A DNA stretch of 64,000 nucleotides from Kiloniellaceae bacterium. GTDB taxonomy: Bacteria; Pseudomonadota; Alphaproteobacteria; Kiloniellales; J153. The notes below the pieces were generated by a model that searched no databases, was not told the DNA's origin, and saw only the letters and a program-made list of their open reading frames with translations. The stretch spans positions 1 to 64,000 of the forward strand of contig JAJFGL010000011.1 of the NCBI GenBank assembly GCA_021776135.1, in the 5' to 3' direction. The position numbers and the translations under genes are program-made. How positions within the stretch are numbered: the first letter of the stretch is position 1; each line of letters starts with the position of its first letter. Shown here one piece after another: positions 8,782-16,933 of this stretch.

Positions 8782-10627
8782 TAGCCGCCGCCTGACGCGA
8801 AGCGCCATACTGCTGGGCATCGCGGCCTCGATCTTGGCCGCCGGGCCGGCCTGGGGACAAGAAACGCAAGCCAATCCGCTCGCCCTGGTTCCGCAGGGCA
8901 CAACCGCCGCGGTGCCCCTGGTGGCGCCCGGTAACGAGACCGGGCAAACTAGCGTCACCAGCGTGAATCCAAGCCCTGGGCGCGCCGGTATCGAGGTCAA
9001 TCCACTGGCCGATATCGCGCCCGAAGCCCTCGGGGTTCTGGGGGTCGAGGACGGCGGTTTCGGCGTCGACATGTGGCGTGGGACGCCGCGCGCGGCGATC
9101 GAGGCTCTCTTGGCGCGCCTGCCGCAGCGCATGCCCTCACGCGGCATGCGGGACTTGACGCGCCGGCTCTTGCTGTCGGTCGCGCCGCCTCCGGCCGCCG
9201 CGGCGCGGACCCTGGCCAGCGCCGCCGCGAACGGCGGGGGTTTGCCGGCCATCGCCGGGAACTCGGCTCAACTCTTGATCGCGCGGGCCCAGCGCCTGGC
9301 CGATTTGGGCGAAATACCGGCCTTGATCGCCCTTCTTACCGTGGTTCCCAGTCATATCGAACAACAAGGCCTTGACCGGCTTCACGTTGAGGCCTTGTTT
9401 TTGAACCATGAACGGGATGAGGCTTGCCGCCGGACCCGTAATTCGATCGCCGTCTATTACACCGTGGCGTTTTGGCAGAAGGCCATGATCTTCTGCAACA
9501 TGGCGGCGGGCGATCTGGACCGGGGCATGCTCGGTTTGGACCTCCTGCGCGAGTTGGGCTTGGCCGGAGACCCCTTGTTCTTCGCCCTCGCCGACCGGTT
9601 CATGGGGGGTGTGGATGAGGCTTTGCCGGCGGCGGAGGCGCTGACCCCCCTGCATGCCGCCATGTTCCTGGCCCTCGAAGCGCCGTTTCCATCCTGGGCG
9701 CTCGACAGCCCGGCGCCCGGCGTGCTTTTCGCCCTCGCCACGGCCCCCGGCGAGGCGCGCATCGAGCGCCTGGCCGCCGCCGAAGAGGCTTGCGTTCAGG
9801 GTATTATCGACGGCGCCGCTCTCGGGCGCGGCTACGACGCCATGGCCTTCGCGCCCGAACAGCTTGGCAATGCCATCGCCGCCGCCATCGGTTTGCAGGG
9901 CGCCGCCGCCCGCGCGTTACTGTATCAAGCCGCGCGGCGCGAGACTTTACCCACGGCCCGCGCCGAGGTTCTGCGCGTCGCCCTGGAAGCGGCCGCCTCG
10001 ACCAGGCTCCAACTGGCCACGGCGGAGGTTTACGGCCCCTTGGTGGCGGCCATCGACCCAAGCCCGCAAATGGCCTGGTTCGTGGAGGCCGCGGGCCGTG
10101 CCTTGTACGGAGCGCGGCGGCTTGAGCGGGCCAACGCCTGGTTGGCGCTCGGCCGGCAACAATCGCTGATCAATCCACAAGCCTCGGCCTCGGCGGCGGC
10201 GCTGTGGCCCTATTCGCGGCTGGCGGGGGGCGAGACCCTGGCCGCCGGAGGCGGCCTGGACGCCTGGTCGGCGACGCGCGAAGCCGCCGGCGCCGCCTTG
10301 CCACCCGGCGCCCTGGGCATGTTGCGGGCCTCGTTTCAGGCCCTGGGTCAGGCCGATACTTTATCTTGGAGCGAGATCGCCGCCCAAAGCGATCCCGCCC
10401 CCAGACCCATGCCGGGGGTGGCCTACCTCCATGCCCTGGAAGACGCGAGCGCGGCGCGCCGCGCCGGCGAGACCGTGCTTCTGTCCCTTATCGTCCTGGG
10501 CGAGGCCGGACCCGCCGGGGCCCATTCCCTGGCCCTTGGCGCCGTGATTTCCAGTTTGAGCCGCATCGGCCTGGAACGCGAGGCCCGGGCCCTGGCGATC
10601 GAGGCCGCCCTGGGCAACGGCATTTAA
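8762..10627 (+). CDS. Exported alpha-helical protein of unknown function
   Basis: The 621-residue product begins with a signal peptide (hydrophobic AILLGIAASILAAG, likely cleavage after AWG near residue 32). An Asn/Pro-rich region follows, then a long Ala/Leu-rich run of helices resembling an alpha-solenoid without clear TPR consensus. Cysteines at EEACVQG and in the EACRRT/IFCNMA pair could form disulfides in the periplasm. I do not recognise an enzyme. The ATG at 8762 puts the signal peptide at the N-terminus; an upstream TTG at 8744 is possible. It overlaps the 46-residue gene and ends 4 bases before xerD, so the three are probably one transcript. Confidence 0.8.
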   Translation: MNASPVDSRRLTRSAILLGIAASILAAGPAWGQETQANPLALVPQGTTAAVPLVAPGNETGQTSVTSVNPSPGRAGIEVNPLADIAPEALGVLGVEDGGFGVDMWRGTPRAAIEALLARLPQRMPSRGMRDLTRRLLLSVAPPPAAAARTLASAAANGGGLPAIAGNSAQLLIARAQRLADLGEIPALIALLTVVPSHIEQQGLDRLHVEALFLNHERDEACRRTRNSIAVYYTVAFWQKAMIFCNMAAGDLDRGMLGLDLLRELGLAGDPLFFALADRFMGGVDEALPAAEALTPLHAAMFLALEAPFPSWALDSPAPGVLFALATAPGEARIERLAAAEEACVQGIIDGAALGRGYDAMAFAPEQLGNAIAAAIGLQGAAARALLYQAARRETLPTARAEVLRVALEAAASTRLQLATAEVYGPLVAAIDPSPQMAWFVEAAGRALYGARRLERANAWLALGRQQSLINPQASASAAALWPYSRLAGGETLAAGGGLDAWSATREAAGAALPPGALGMLRASFQALGQADTLSWSEIAAQSDPAPRPMPGVAYLHALEDASAARRAGETVLLSLIVLGEAGPAGAHSLALGAVISSLSRIGLEREARALAIEAALGNGI

Positions 10628-10631
10628 CGCC

Positions 10632-11564
10632 ATGCTGGATCCGCACAGCGAGGAATTCCTGGAAATGCTCGCGGTGGAACGGGGCGCGGCGAAGAATACT
10701 CTTGAGGCTTACCGGCGTGATCTGGGGCATTTCGCGGCCTTTCTGAAACCCCGCGCGGTCACGCTCCTAACCGTTGAGGCCAATGATATCCGGGCCTATC
10801 TGGCCAGGCTGTCGCGCGCCCGCATGGCGCCGCGCACCGCCGCACGGCGCCTTTCCGCCTTGCGGCAATTTTACCGCTTCCTGCTTGGCGAGGGCCGGCG
10901 CGCGGACGATCCCAGCGCCACCATCGACAGCCCGCGCCAGGGCCGGACGCTGCCGAAGGTTTTGAGCGAGGCCGAGGTCGAGCGCTTGCTGGCCGCTGCC
11001 CGGGCGCGCAGCGAGGCCCGCGAAAGCATCGAAAACCTGCGCCTCGCCGCGCTGCTCGAACTGCTTTACGCGACCGGCATGCGCATTTCGGAGGCCGTGT
11101 CCCTGCCGGCGGCGGCCCTGGCCCGCGATCCGCGCGTGCTCCTGGTCCGGGGCAAGGGCGGCAAGGAACGCATGGTGCCCTTGAGCGAGCCTGCGCGCGA
11201 CGCCGTGGCCCGCTATTCGGCCGCTACACGAATTCGGCGCAAAACCCGGACAGCGGCGGTGGCACCTGTCTGGCTGTTCCCCTCCGGCGGGCGCAGCGGC
11301 CACTTGACCCGCCAGAGGGCCGGGCAACTGCTCAAGGAATTGGCCGTGGCGGCGGGGGTCGATCCGGCCAAGGTTTCGCCCCATGTCCTGCGCCACGCCT
11401 TCGCCAGTCACCTGCTCGACCACGGCGCCGATTTGCGCGCGGTCCAGAAGATGCTCGGCCACGCCGATATCTCGACCACCCAGATCTACACCCACGTTCT
11501 CAACGCGCGCTTGAAAAGCCTGGTCCGCGACCACCATCCCCTGGCGCACACCAAAAATACTTGA
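10632..11564 (+). CDS. xerD: Tyrosine recombinase XerD
   Basis: XerD is the tyrosine recombinase that acts with XerC at dif to resolve chromosome dimers. The 310-residue protein has the N-terminal core-binding SAM-like domain (about 5-90) and the catalytic domain. All active-site residues are present: Arg151 (TGMRISE), Lys175 (GKGGKER), His251 and Arg254 (HVLRHAF), His277 (LGHADIS) and Tyr286 (TQIYTHV). Length and features fit a housekeeping Xer protein rather than a phage integrase. It follows the exported helical protein by 4 bases. Confidence 0.93.
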   Translation: MLDPHSEEFLEMLAVERGAAKNTLEAYRRDLGHFAAFLKPRAVTLLTVEANDIRAYLARLSRARMAPRTAARRLSALRQFYRFLLGEGRRADDPSATIDSPRQGRTLPKVLSEAEVERLLAAARARSEARESIENLRLAALLELLYATGMRISEAVSLPAAALARDPRVLLVRGKGGKERMVPLSEPARDAVARYSAATRIRRKTRTAAVAPVWLFPSGGRSGHLTRQRAGQLLKELAVAAGVDPAKVSPHVLRHAFASHLLDHGADLRAVQKMLGHADISTTQIYTHVLNARLKSLVRDHHPLAHTKNT

Positions 11565-11646
11565 GCTTCCGGGGCAGCTTGACATAACGCGGCCCGGCGC
11601 GCAGTTTCCCGCCAAATTCACCAACGATTCGAGTACAGGAGAAGTC

Positions 11647-12627
11647 ATGAGTTTCACGATTATCGAACCGGCCACCGCGCGCCTGAACCGCAGCGAGCTG
11701 GCGGTTCCGGGCAGCAATCCCAAGTTGTTCGAGAAAGCCGCGCAATCCCAGGCCGATGTCGTGTTCCTGGATTTGGAGGATGCGGTGGCGCCCGACGATA
11801 AAGTGCAGGCGCGCAAGAACGTCATCGAAGCCATCAACGATATCGATTGGGGCGCCAAGACCCTGTCGGTGCGCATCAATGGCCTGGACACCCACTACAT
11901 GTACCGCGACGTGGTCGATATTCTGGAGCAGACTTCCGGCCGCCTCGACGTCATCATGATTCCCAAGGTCGGCACCGCCGCCGACGTCTATGCGGTCGAT
12001 ATGCTGGTCACCCAGATCGAAGACGCCATGAAGCTGAGCAAGCGCATCGGCTTCGAACACATCATCGAAACCGCGCTCGGCATGGCCAATGTCGATGAGA
12101 TCGCGGCCGCGTCGAAGCGCAACGAAAGCCTGCATTTCGGGGTCGCCGACTATGCCGCCTCGACCAAGGCGCGGACCACCGTGATCGGCGGGCCGAACGC
12201 GCTCTATGGTGTCCTAACGGATATGGAAGAAGGCCGGGAACGCGACTATCACTGGGGCGATATGTGGCACTACGCGGTCTCGCGCATGGTGGTCGCCGCG
12301 CGCGCCAACGGCCTGCGGCCCATCGACGGCCCCTTCGGCGATTTCTCCGATCCCGACGGCTTCAAGGCTCAGGCCAACCGCGCCGCCTGTTTGGGATGCG
12401 AAGGCAAGTGGGCGATTCACCCCAGCCAGATCGCCCTCGCCAACGAGGTCAACAGCCCTTCCGAGGCCGAGATCGACCGGGCTCAGCGCATTCTCGTGGC
12501 CATGGCTCAGGCGCAGAAGGAAGGCAAGGGCGCGGTCGCCCTCGACGGCCGCCTGATCGACATTGCCTCGATCAAGCAGGCCGAAGTCATGGTCAAGAAG
12601 GCCGAACAGATCTTGGCGGCGGGGTAA
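11647..12627 (+). CDS. mcl1: L-malyl-CoA/beta-methylmalyl-CoA lyase
   Basis: This CitE-like CoA lyase closely resembles Rhodobacter malyl-CoA lyase. It cleaves malyl-CoA to acetyl-CoA and glyoxylate, and methylmalyl-CoA to propionyl-CoA and glyoxylate, in the ethylmalonyl-CoA or serine cycles. Visible features include NLDLED-type FLDLEDAVAPDDK, SVRINGLDT, IMIPKVG, and the metal ligands Glu141 (HIIETALG) and Asp168 (GVADYAAS) at the same positions as in the characterised enzyme. The C-terminal LIDIASIKQAEVMVKKAE is diagnostic of Mcl1. A good AGGAG lies just before the ATG. It is a single gene convergent with tenA. Confidence 0.93.
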   Translation: MSFTIIEPATARLNRSELAVPGSNPKLFEKAAQSQADVVFLDLEDAVAPDDKVQARKNVIEAINDIDWGAKTLSVRINGLDTHYMYRDVVDILEQTSGRLDVIMIPKVGTAADVYAVDMLVTQIEDAMKLSKRIGFEHIIETALGMANVDEIAAASKRNESLHFGVADYAASTKARTTVIGGPNALYGVLTDMEEGRERDYHWGDMWHYAVSRMVVAARANGLRPIDGPFGDFSDPDGFKAQANRAACLGCEGKWAIHPSQIALANEVNSPSEAEIDRAQRILVAMAQAQKEGKGAVALDGRLIDIASIKQAEVMVKKAEQILAAG

Positions 12628-12636
12628 GTAGCGCGC

Positions 12637-13299
12637 TCAGTCGTAGGCGGCGTCGAAGAAGGCGGCTTCCAGTTGCACGGTTTCGCGGAACAGCGCCGCG
12701 AGATGTGTGCGCTCTTCGGGCGGCAGGGACTGGCCGATGCGGTCGGTCTCGCCGCGCAGCCAGGCGACGAAATTCGCGAACTCCATGTTGGCGTGGATAT
12801 CGATCCATTCGGCCAGGTAGAACCTGTTCGGCCGCGCCTCTCCCGCCGCGCTGGCCCACGACAGGTAAACCCACTCGACAGGCAAGAGCACCGCGAGAGT
12901 TTCGCCATAGCTTTTCCGTGCGGCGTTTAGCATGACATCGCTCAAGCGCCGGGTCGCCGCCGTCTTTTCCGTGGCGCTCCATTGCGTCTTGGAAACGCCC
13001 AAGGCATCGAAGGCGCGCAGGAAGTAATCGGTCTCGTCGCCGGTCACGGCTTCTAGAAACTTGGATAGTCTGGCTTTGGACGCCACATCAGGCGCGTGCC
13101 CCATGGCGTGTTCCAACACCCGCGCCAGGGTATCTATGAAAGCATAATCCTGGATCAGGTAACGGACGAAGACGCCGTCCGGCAGGGTGCCGCCGATCAG
13201 CTCGCGGGTGAAGCGGTGGGTCACGCTTTGACGCCAAAACGGCTCGGCATGATCACGCAAGGTGTCCGAGAACCGTGGCGAGTTTGCCGTTGGTGTCAT
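12637..13299 (-). CDS. tenA: TenA family protein (TenA_E type, cysteine-less)
   Basis: TenA hydrolyses aminopyrimidine derivatives in thiamine salvage. The 220-residue product has the all-helical fold: a FVRYLIQDYAFID helix with the substrate Asp, LLPVEWVYLSWA in place of the usual LLPC-x-W-x-Y segment, and a C-terminal LEAAFFDAAYD with the conserved Glu. The product contains no cysteine at all, so it cannot use the classical Cys nucleophile and belongs with the Glu-dependent TenA_E branch. I chose the ATG at 13299, 7 bases after the thiY stop; an ATG at 13326 would overlap thiY. It is co-transcribed with thiY behind a TPP riboswitch. Confidence 0.9.
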   Translation of the reverse strand: MTPTANSPRFSDTLRDHAEPFWRQSVTHRFTRELIGGTLPDGVFVRYLIQDYAFIDTLARVLEHAMGHAPDVASKARLSKFLEAVTGDETDYFLRAFDALGVSKTQWSATEKTAATRRLSDVMLNAARKSYGETLAVLLPVEWVYLSWASAAGEARPNRFYLAEWIDIHANMEFANFVAWLRGETDRIGQSLPPEERTHLAALFRETVQLEAAFFDAAYD

Positions 13300-13306
13300 G
13301 TCAGGG

Positions 13307-14239
13307 CTACCGCAATTCAATGGCATAGCTCTCGACCGGCGGCGCGGTCTTTATGACCTTGGCGGCGCGCAGGAATTCGCCGAACCTGGCATAGCGGCCA
13401 CGGTCGAGCGCCGCCGGGCGTAGCGCGAAACGCGGCAGGGTGTCGGCCCAGGCGCGCCGGTTCAATTCGTCGTCGAGGCCGGTCTTGTAACCCGCGAAAC
13501 TGGCCCAAGCCTCTTGCGGGTGATTGACGATGTACTGCACCCCGCGCTCCAGGGCGCGCAGCACCTTGGGCAGGCGCGGATCGCCGAGTTTCGCGGAATT
13601 GGCGACCAGGATAAGTTCGTCGTAGGGCGGCACGCCTTCTTCCTCGACAAAAAAGGCGCGGCCCTTGCGGCCTTCGATGGCGAGTTGATTGAGCTCGAAG
13701 TTGCGGTAAGCCCCGATCACCGCATCGACCTGGCCGGAGAGCAGGGATGGACTGAGCGAGAAGTTGACGTTGACCAGGGTCACGTCGCTTAAAGCCAGTC
13801 CATGCTTGGCCAGCATGGCGCCCAGCACCGCGTCCTCGAAACCGCCGACTGAAAACCCGACCGTCTTGCCCTTCAAATCGGCGATCGATTCGATCGGGCT
13901 TTCGTCCAAGACCATGACCGTGCTGAGCGGCGTCGCGATCAGGGTGCCGACGCGGGTCAGGGGCAAGCCGGCGGCGGCCTGGATATGAATTTGCGGCTGA
14001 TAGGACACGGCCAGGGCCGCTTGGCCGGCGGCGACCAGCTTGGGCGGGTCGTTGGGGTCGGCGGGTTCGATCAAGGTGACCTCCAGGCCCTCCTCGGCGA
14101 AGAAACCTTTTTCCTGGGCGATAATAATCGGCCCATGATCGGGATTGACGAACCAATCGAGCAGAATGGTCAGGGGCTCCGCGCGCGCGGGCAGCGCGGT
14201 CAATATGAGAACTAAGGCGGCGAAAATTATCTTTGGCAT
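13307..14239 (-). CDS. thiY: Thiamine-precursor ABC transporter substrate-binding protein (ThiY/NMT1-like)
   Basis: This 310-residue exported binding protein carries a signal peptide (MPKIIFAALVLILTALPARA) and an NMT1/ThiY-type periplasmic binding fold. Its opening LDWFVNPDHGPIIIAQEKGF is typical of proteins that bind pyrimidine precursors of thiamine such as formylaminopyrimidine. The TPP riboswitch immediately upstream and tenA immediately downstream support that role. The permease (ThiX) and ATPase (ThiZ) partners are not adjacent and were not seen in the window, so they must be elsewhere or be replaced by another system. Confidence 0.88.
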   Translation of the reverse strand: MPKIIFAALVLILTALPARAEPLTILLDWFVNPDHGPIIIAQEKGFFAEEGLEVTLIEPADPNDPPKLVAAGQAALAVSYQPQIHIQAAAGLPLTRVGTLIATPLSTVMVLDESPIESIADLKGKTVGFSVGGFEDAVLGAMLAKHGLALSDVTLVNVNFSLSPSLLSGQVDAVIGAYRNFELNQLAIEGRKGRAFFVEEEGVPPYDELILVANSAKLGDPRLPKVLRALERGVQYIVNHPQEAWASFAGYKTGLDDELNRRAWADTLPRFALRPAALDRGRYARFGEFLRAAKVIKTAPPVESYAIELR

Positions 14240-14334
14240 GACGGATCTCCTCGTTGAACGACAGCGGGAGATCCGGGATGGCTTGCGAGGTCACGGCCTC
14301 TGGACGCATAGGATCACGCCAAGAGGCAAGTTCC

Positions 14335-14428
14335 GTTCCCTGCGCCGGCATGACCCGGATCAGGTTCGAAGGGTCACCGCCGGAGCATCTGCATCCAGCG
14401 GTATCTCAGCCCACGAGGGCCCCCCTAG
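14335..14428 (-). promoter_or_regulatory. TPP riboswitch (THI element)
   Basis: Read on the minus strand, the segment shows the conserved core of a thiamine pyrophosphate riboswitch. It has a GGGGGGCCC start of P1, the GGGCTGAGATACC box (CTGAGA complementing 14404-14409), a variable P3-side arm, then ACCCTTCGAACCTGATC and CCGGGTCATGCCGGCGCAGGG closing P4/P5 and P1. It sits about 95 bases before the thiY ATG, as expected for TPP-repressed thiY-tenA expression. The pattern was recognised by eye. Confidence 0.93.
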
Positions 14429-14487
14429 GAACGAGGCGGATGATGGGTGCGGCGCGGGGGCGAGTCAAGCCAGTGTGGTAAAGAGCC

Positions 14488-15654
14488 CTAAACAATACCC
14501 TGCTCTCGATAGGGCTGGCCCGCCGCGATGCGGGCGTAGCCGAAGGCCGAAATGTCGAGGGTCCGATAGCCGCCTTCCAGGATCAGTTCCGCCAGGGCCA
14601 GGCCGCTCGCCGGGGCGTGCATGATGCCGTGGCCGGAATAGCCGCAGGCCATGTAGACGTTGGCAAGGCCGCCCTCCCAGCGCCCGACGATGGCGGTCAG
14701 ATCGAGGGTGTTACGGGCGTAATGACCGACCCAGGTGCGCTGCAATTTGAGAGTCTCCAGGGGCGGCAGACGATGGGCGAGGCGCGGCCAGACCGTATCC
14801 TCAAAACGGGTCGGGTGCCCGTCGAGGTGAAATCCCGGCGGCTGATCCCAATCGGGCAAGCCCCCGGCGTAGCCCTCGCCTTCCGGGCCGAAGGCAAGAT
14901 GGGTTTCGGTCTTGATGAAGGGCAGGGGCTCAATCTTGTTACTGGTGACGAAATAATGGCTTTCGCGGCACATGGGCTCGACGGGAAGCGGCAGTCCGAT
15001 CATGGCGCCAACCTCGCCGGACCAAGCCCCGGCGGCGAGCACGAAGCTATCCGCCGCCAAAGCCGCCCCCGAGGCCAGGGCAACTTCCCGCGCCAGGCCA
15101 CCCCCGGCCCGCCAGCCGGTAACCCGGTCTTTTACATAGTCCACCCCCAGGGCGCGCGCCTTGCCGCGAAACCCCATGAGCGCCGCATGAGGGTTGATCC
15201 AGGCATCGTCCGGCGCGTGAACCGCGAGGGCGACATCGCTCACGTTGAGCGACGGAAAGCGGGCCTTGAGCGCGTCCCGGTCCAACAGCTCGACGCGCGC
15301 CCCCAGGGAGTCTTGCAGGCGGTAATTGGCCTCCATCCGGGCGTGATCGCCGTCGTCCGAGATAAATAGATAGCCCCGGCGCTTGAAACCGATATCGGCG
15401 GGCGTGCCGTCGATTACCATGGTCTTGTGGAAATCCGCATAAAAATCCAACCCGTACTGGGCCATGAGGATGTTCTCGGGCAGGCTGAATAGCTGGCGGA
15501 TACCGCCGTTGGCCGCCGGTGTCGCCGAGAACTCGTAACTCGGATCCGGCTCGATGACCGCGACCTTGCCGGCCCGTCCGCTACGCGCCAGAAAATAGGC
15601 GGCCGCCGAGCCGACGATACCCCCTCCGATGATGACGATATCCGCGCGCTTCAT
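14488..15654 (-). CDS. FAD-dependent oxidoreductase (DAO family)
   Basis: This 388-residue flavoprotein begins with the dinucleotide-binding motif IIGGGIVGSAAAYFL (residues 8-22). It has the DAO-family layout seen in sarcosine oxidase and dimethylglycine dehydrogenase domains, including the NGGIRQLF region and a C-terminal YMACGYSGHGIMHAPASG that contacts the flavin. It should oxidise a secondary or primary amine of an amino-acid-like substrate. It is the last gene of the run that starts with hyuA, 25 bases after the GST gene, and ends just before the TPP riboswitch. The substrate is not determined; ThiO-type glycine oxidase is less likely. Confidence 0.85.
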   Translation of the reverse strand: MKRADIVIIGGGIVGSAAAYFLARSGRAGKVAVIEPDPSYEFSATPAANGGIRQLFSLPENILMAQYGLDFYADFHKTMVIDGTPADIGFKRRGYLFISDDGDHARMEANYRLQDSLGARVELLDRDALKARFPSLNVSDVALAVHAPDDAWINPHAALMGFRGKARALGVDYVKDRVTGWRAGGGLAREVALASGAALAADSFVLAAGAWSGEVGAMIGLPLPVEPMCRESHYFVTSNKIEPLPFIKTETHLAFGPEGEGYAGGLPDWDQPPGFHLDGHPTRFEDTVWPRLAHRLPPLETLKLQRTWVGHYARNTLDLTAIVGRWEGGLANVYMACGYSGHGIMHAPASGLALAELILEGGYRTLDISAFGYARIAAGQPYREQGIV

Positions 15655-15679
15655 GGCTTTCTTTACTCGAGGTCTGTCC

Positions 15680-16606
15680 TCAAGCCCTCGCGACGCGATA
15701 GCCGGCGCGCGGGAAGTGGGTGGCCACCTGGCCCACGCGCGGGTCTTCGCGATCGAGCACGATGTTTTGCAGATCGATGTGGTGGACGCGGCCCTCGATT
15801 CCGGCCGTGCCCCTGACGCATTCGGATTGCACCACGGCGGTATCGCCGGGGGCGAGACCGCTCGGGTCGTCCGGCGCCGAGGCGGGGGCCGCTTCTGGCT
15901 CTGCCGCCTTTGCTATATCTAAGGCTTCGGTACTGCTCATCTCGCTGGGTGTGCCGTGGCCGAGCGCCTCGATTCGTTTTTCCCAGGCGCACAGCTTGGG
16001 AAACCGCGCGAGGAATTCGGGCCCCTTGGAATAGCGCTCGCGTAAAAACCAAGCGAGATAATAGCACAGGGCATCCGGCAGCCCGGGCTTATCGCCGAGC
16101 ATGAAACGCCGGCCGGTGGCCAGGCGTTCCTCGATCCAGCCGAACTGCGCGCGCAGGCTCGCTAGGCGGTCCGGCATCCCGGCCTGTAACTTCGCCATGG
16201 TGAAGCCGGGTCCGAAGTACAGCAGGCCCCGGTCGTCTTGGAGTTCCACCGGCATGTTTTCACCCATGTCGGCGAAGACCACGGCGATGGCGGCGGTGAA
16301 GAAATCCCCATCGGTCCAGCGGCCGATACCCCAGGCGAGACCGTCCGCGCCGCCGGGAAACAAAGTCGGCTCGGGAAAGCGCCGTTCCAGCTCGCGGATA
16401 ATGCCTTGGCTGTCGCAGTAAATATCGGCGCCCATCTGCATGACCGGGGTCAGGCGGTAACCGCCGGTCAAGGGCATGAGGTCGGGCTTGGGCGGCAGGC
16501 GCGGGATGGTGACCGAGCGCCAGGCCAGGCCCTTGATGCCAAGCACCACCCGGACCTTCTCGGCAACCGGGCTCTGTGGATAGTGATGCAGGATTATTTC
16601 GGCCAT
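15680..16606 (-). CDS. Glutathione S-transferase family protein with C-terminal extension
   Basis: The first 80 residues form a thioredoxin-like GST N-terminal domain (ILHHYPQSPVAEKVRVVLG, LTPVMQMG, YCDSQGIIRELE). A helical GST C-domain follows to about residue 215. Beyond that is an Ala/Pro/Glu-rich linker (about 220-245) and a 60-residue tail with beta-strand character (GDTAVVQSECVRG, RVHHIDLQNIVL). Most GSTs end near 200-230 residues, so the tail is an added module of unknown role. The gene starts 4 bases after the small ABM-like gene, in the hyuA-hyuB operon. Confidence 0.85.
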   Translation of the reverse strand: MAEIILHHYPQSPVAEKVRVVLGIKGLAWRSVTIPRLPPKPDLMPLTGGYRLTPVMQMGADIYCDSQGIIRELERRFPEPTLFPGGADGLAWGIGRWTDGDFFTAAIAVVFADMGENMPVELQDDRGLLYFGPGFTMAKLQAGMPDRLASLRAQFGWIEERLATGRRFMLGDKPGLPDALCYYLAWFLRERYSKGPEFLARFPKLCAWEKRIEALGHGTPSEMSSTEALDIAKAAEPEAAPASAPDDPSGLAPGDTAVVQSECVRGTAGIEGRVHHIDLQNIVLDREDPRVGQVATHFPRAGYRVARA

Positions 16607-16610
16607 GAGT

Positions 16611-16913
16611 TTACTCCGCGTACATTTCCCAGTGGCGGACGTGAGGCTCTTTTTCGATCAGGAAGTCGTCGTCGAAGTCGAAATAGTAGGAAACTTTGTA
16701 GTCCTCCCCGGCGAAGCGCTTGATCGCCTCGATATCGTCCCAAAAGGTCAGCATGTCGAAATGGGCGGTATCGCCGTCGATGCGATGCATGACCCATGCG
16801 CCGCGATTGCCTTCGACGCCGCGATAACCGGGCAGCGCGATCTCGCGCATTTTCTCAAGGTAGGCATCGCTTTTTTCAAGCGGCACGGTTCCGTGCCAAA
16901 TACGGGCAATCAT
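16611..16913 (-). CDS. Small antibiotic biosynthesis monooxygenase-like protein
   Basis: The 100-residue protein looks like a dimeric alpha+beta barrel (ABM or related) domain. It opens with the strand MIARIWHGTVP, has a helix LEKSDAYLEKMREIALPGY, the strand AWVMHRIDGDTAHFDMLTFW, and the helix DDIEAIKRFAG. Such domains act as small oxygenases or binding proteins; no catalytic residue can be assigned here. It lies 20 bases after hyuB and 4 bases before the GST gene, so it belongs to the operon. Confidence 0.7.
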   Translation of the reverse strand: MIARIWHGTVPLEKSDAYLEKMREIALPGYRGVEGNRGAWVMHRIDGDTAHFDMLTFWDDIEAIKRFAGEDYKVSYYFDFDDDFLIEKEPHVRHWEMYAE

Positions 16914-16933
16914 CTCGATCCCTCCCTTCCCTG

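Noticed and set aside
10632..11564. Phage or integron integrase
   Set aside because: The tyrosine recombinase has standard XerD length and catalytic motifs, no attachment sites or phage genes nearby, and lies in a housekeeping neighbourhood.
14350..14375. tRNA-like GGTTCGAA sequence
   Set aside because: It belongs to the conserved core of the TPP riboswitch; no acceptor stem or anticodon arm surrounds it.
14488..15654. Glycine oxidase ThiO for thiamine synthesis
   Set aside because: It is close to the TPP riboswitch but lies upstream of it and belongs by spacing to the hyuAB operon; no thiG/thiS genes are near.
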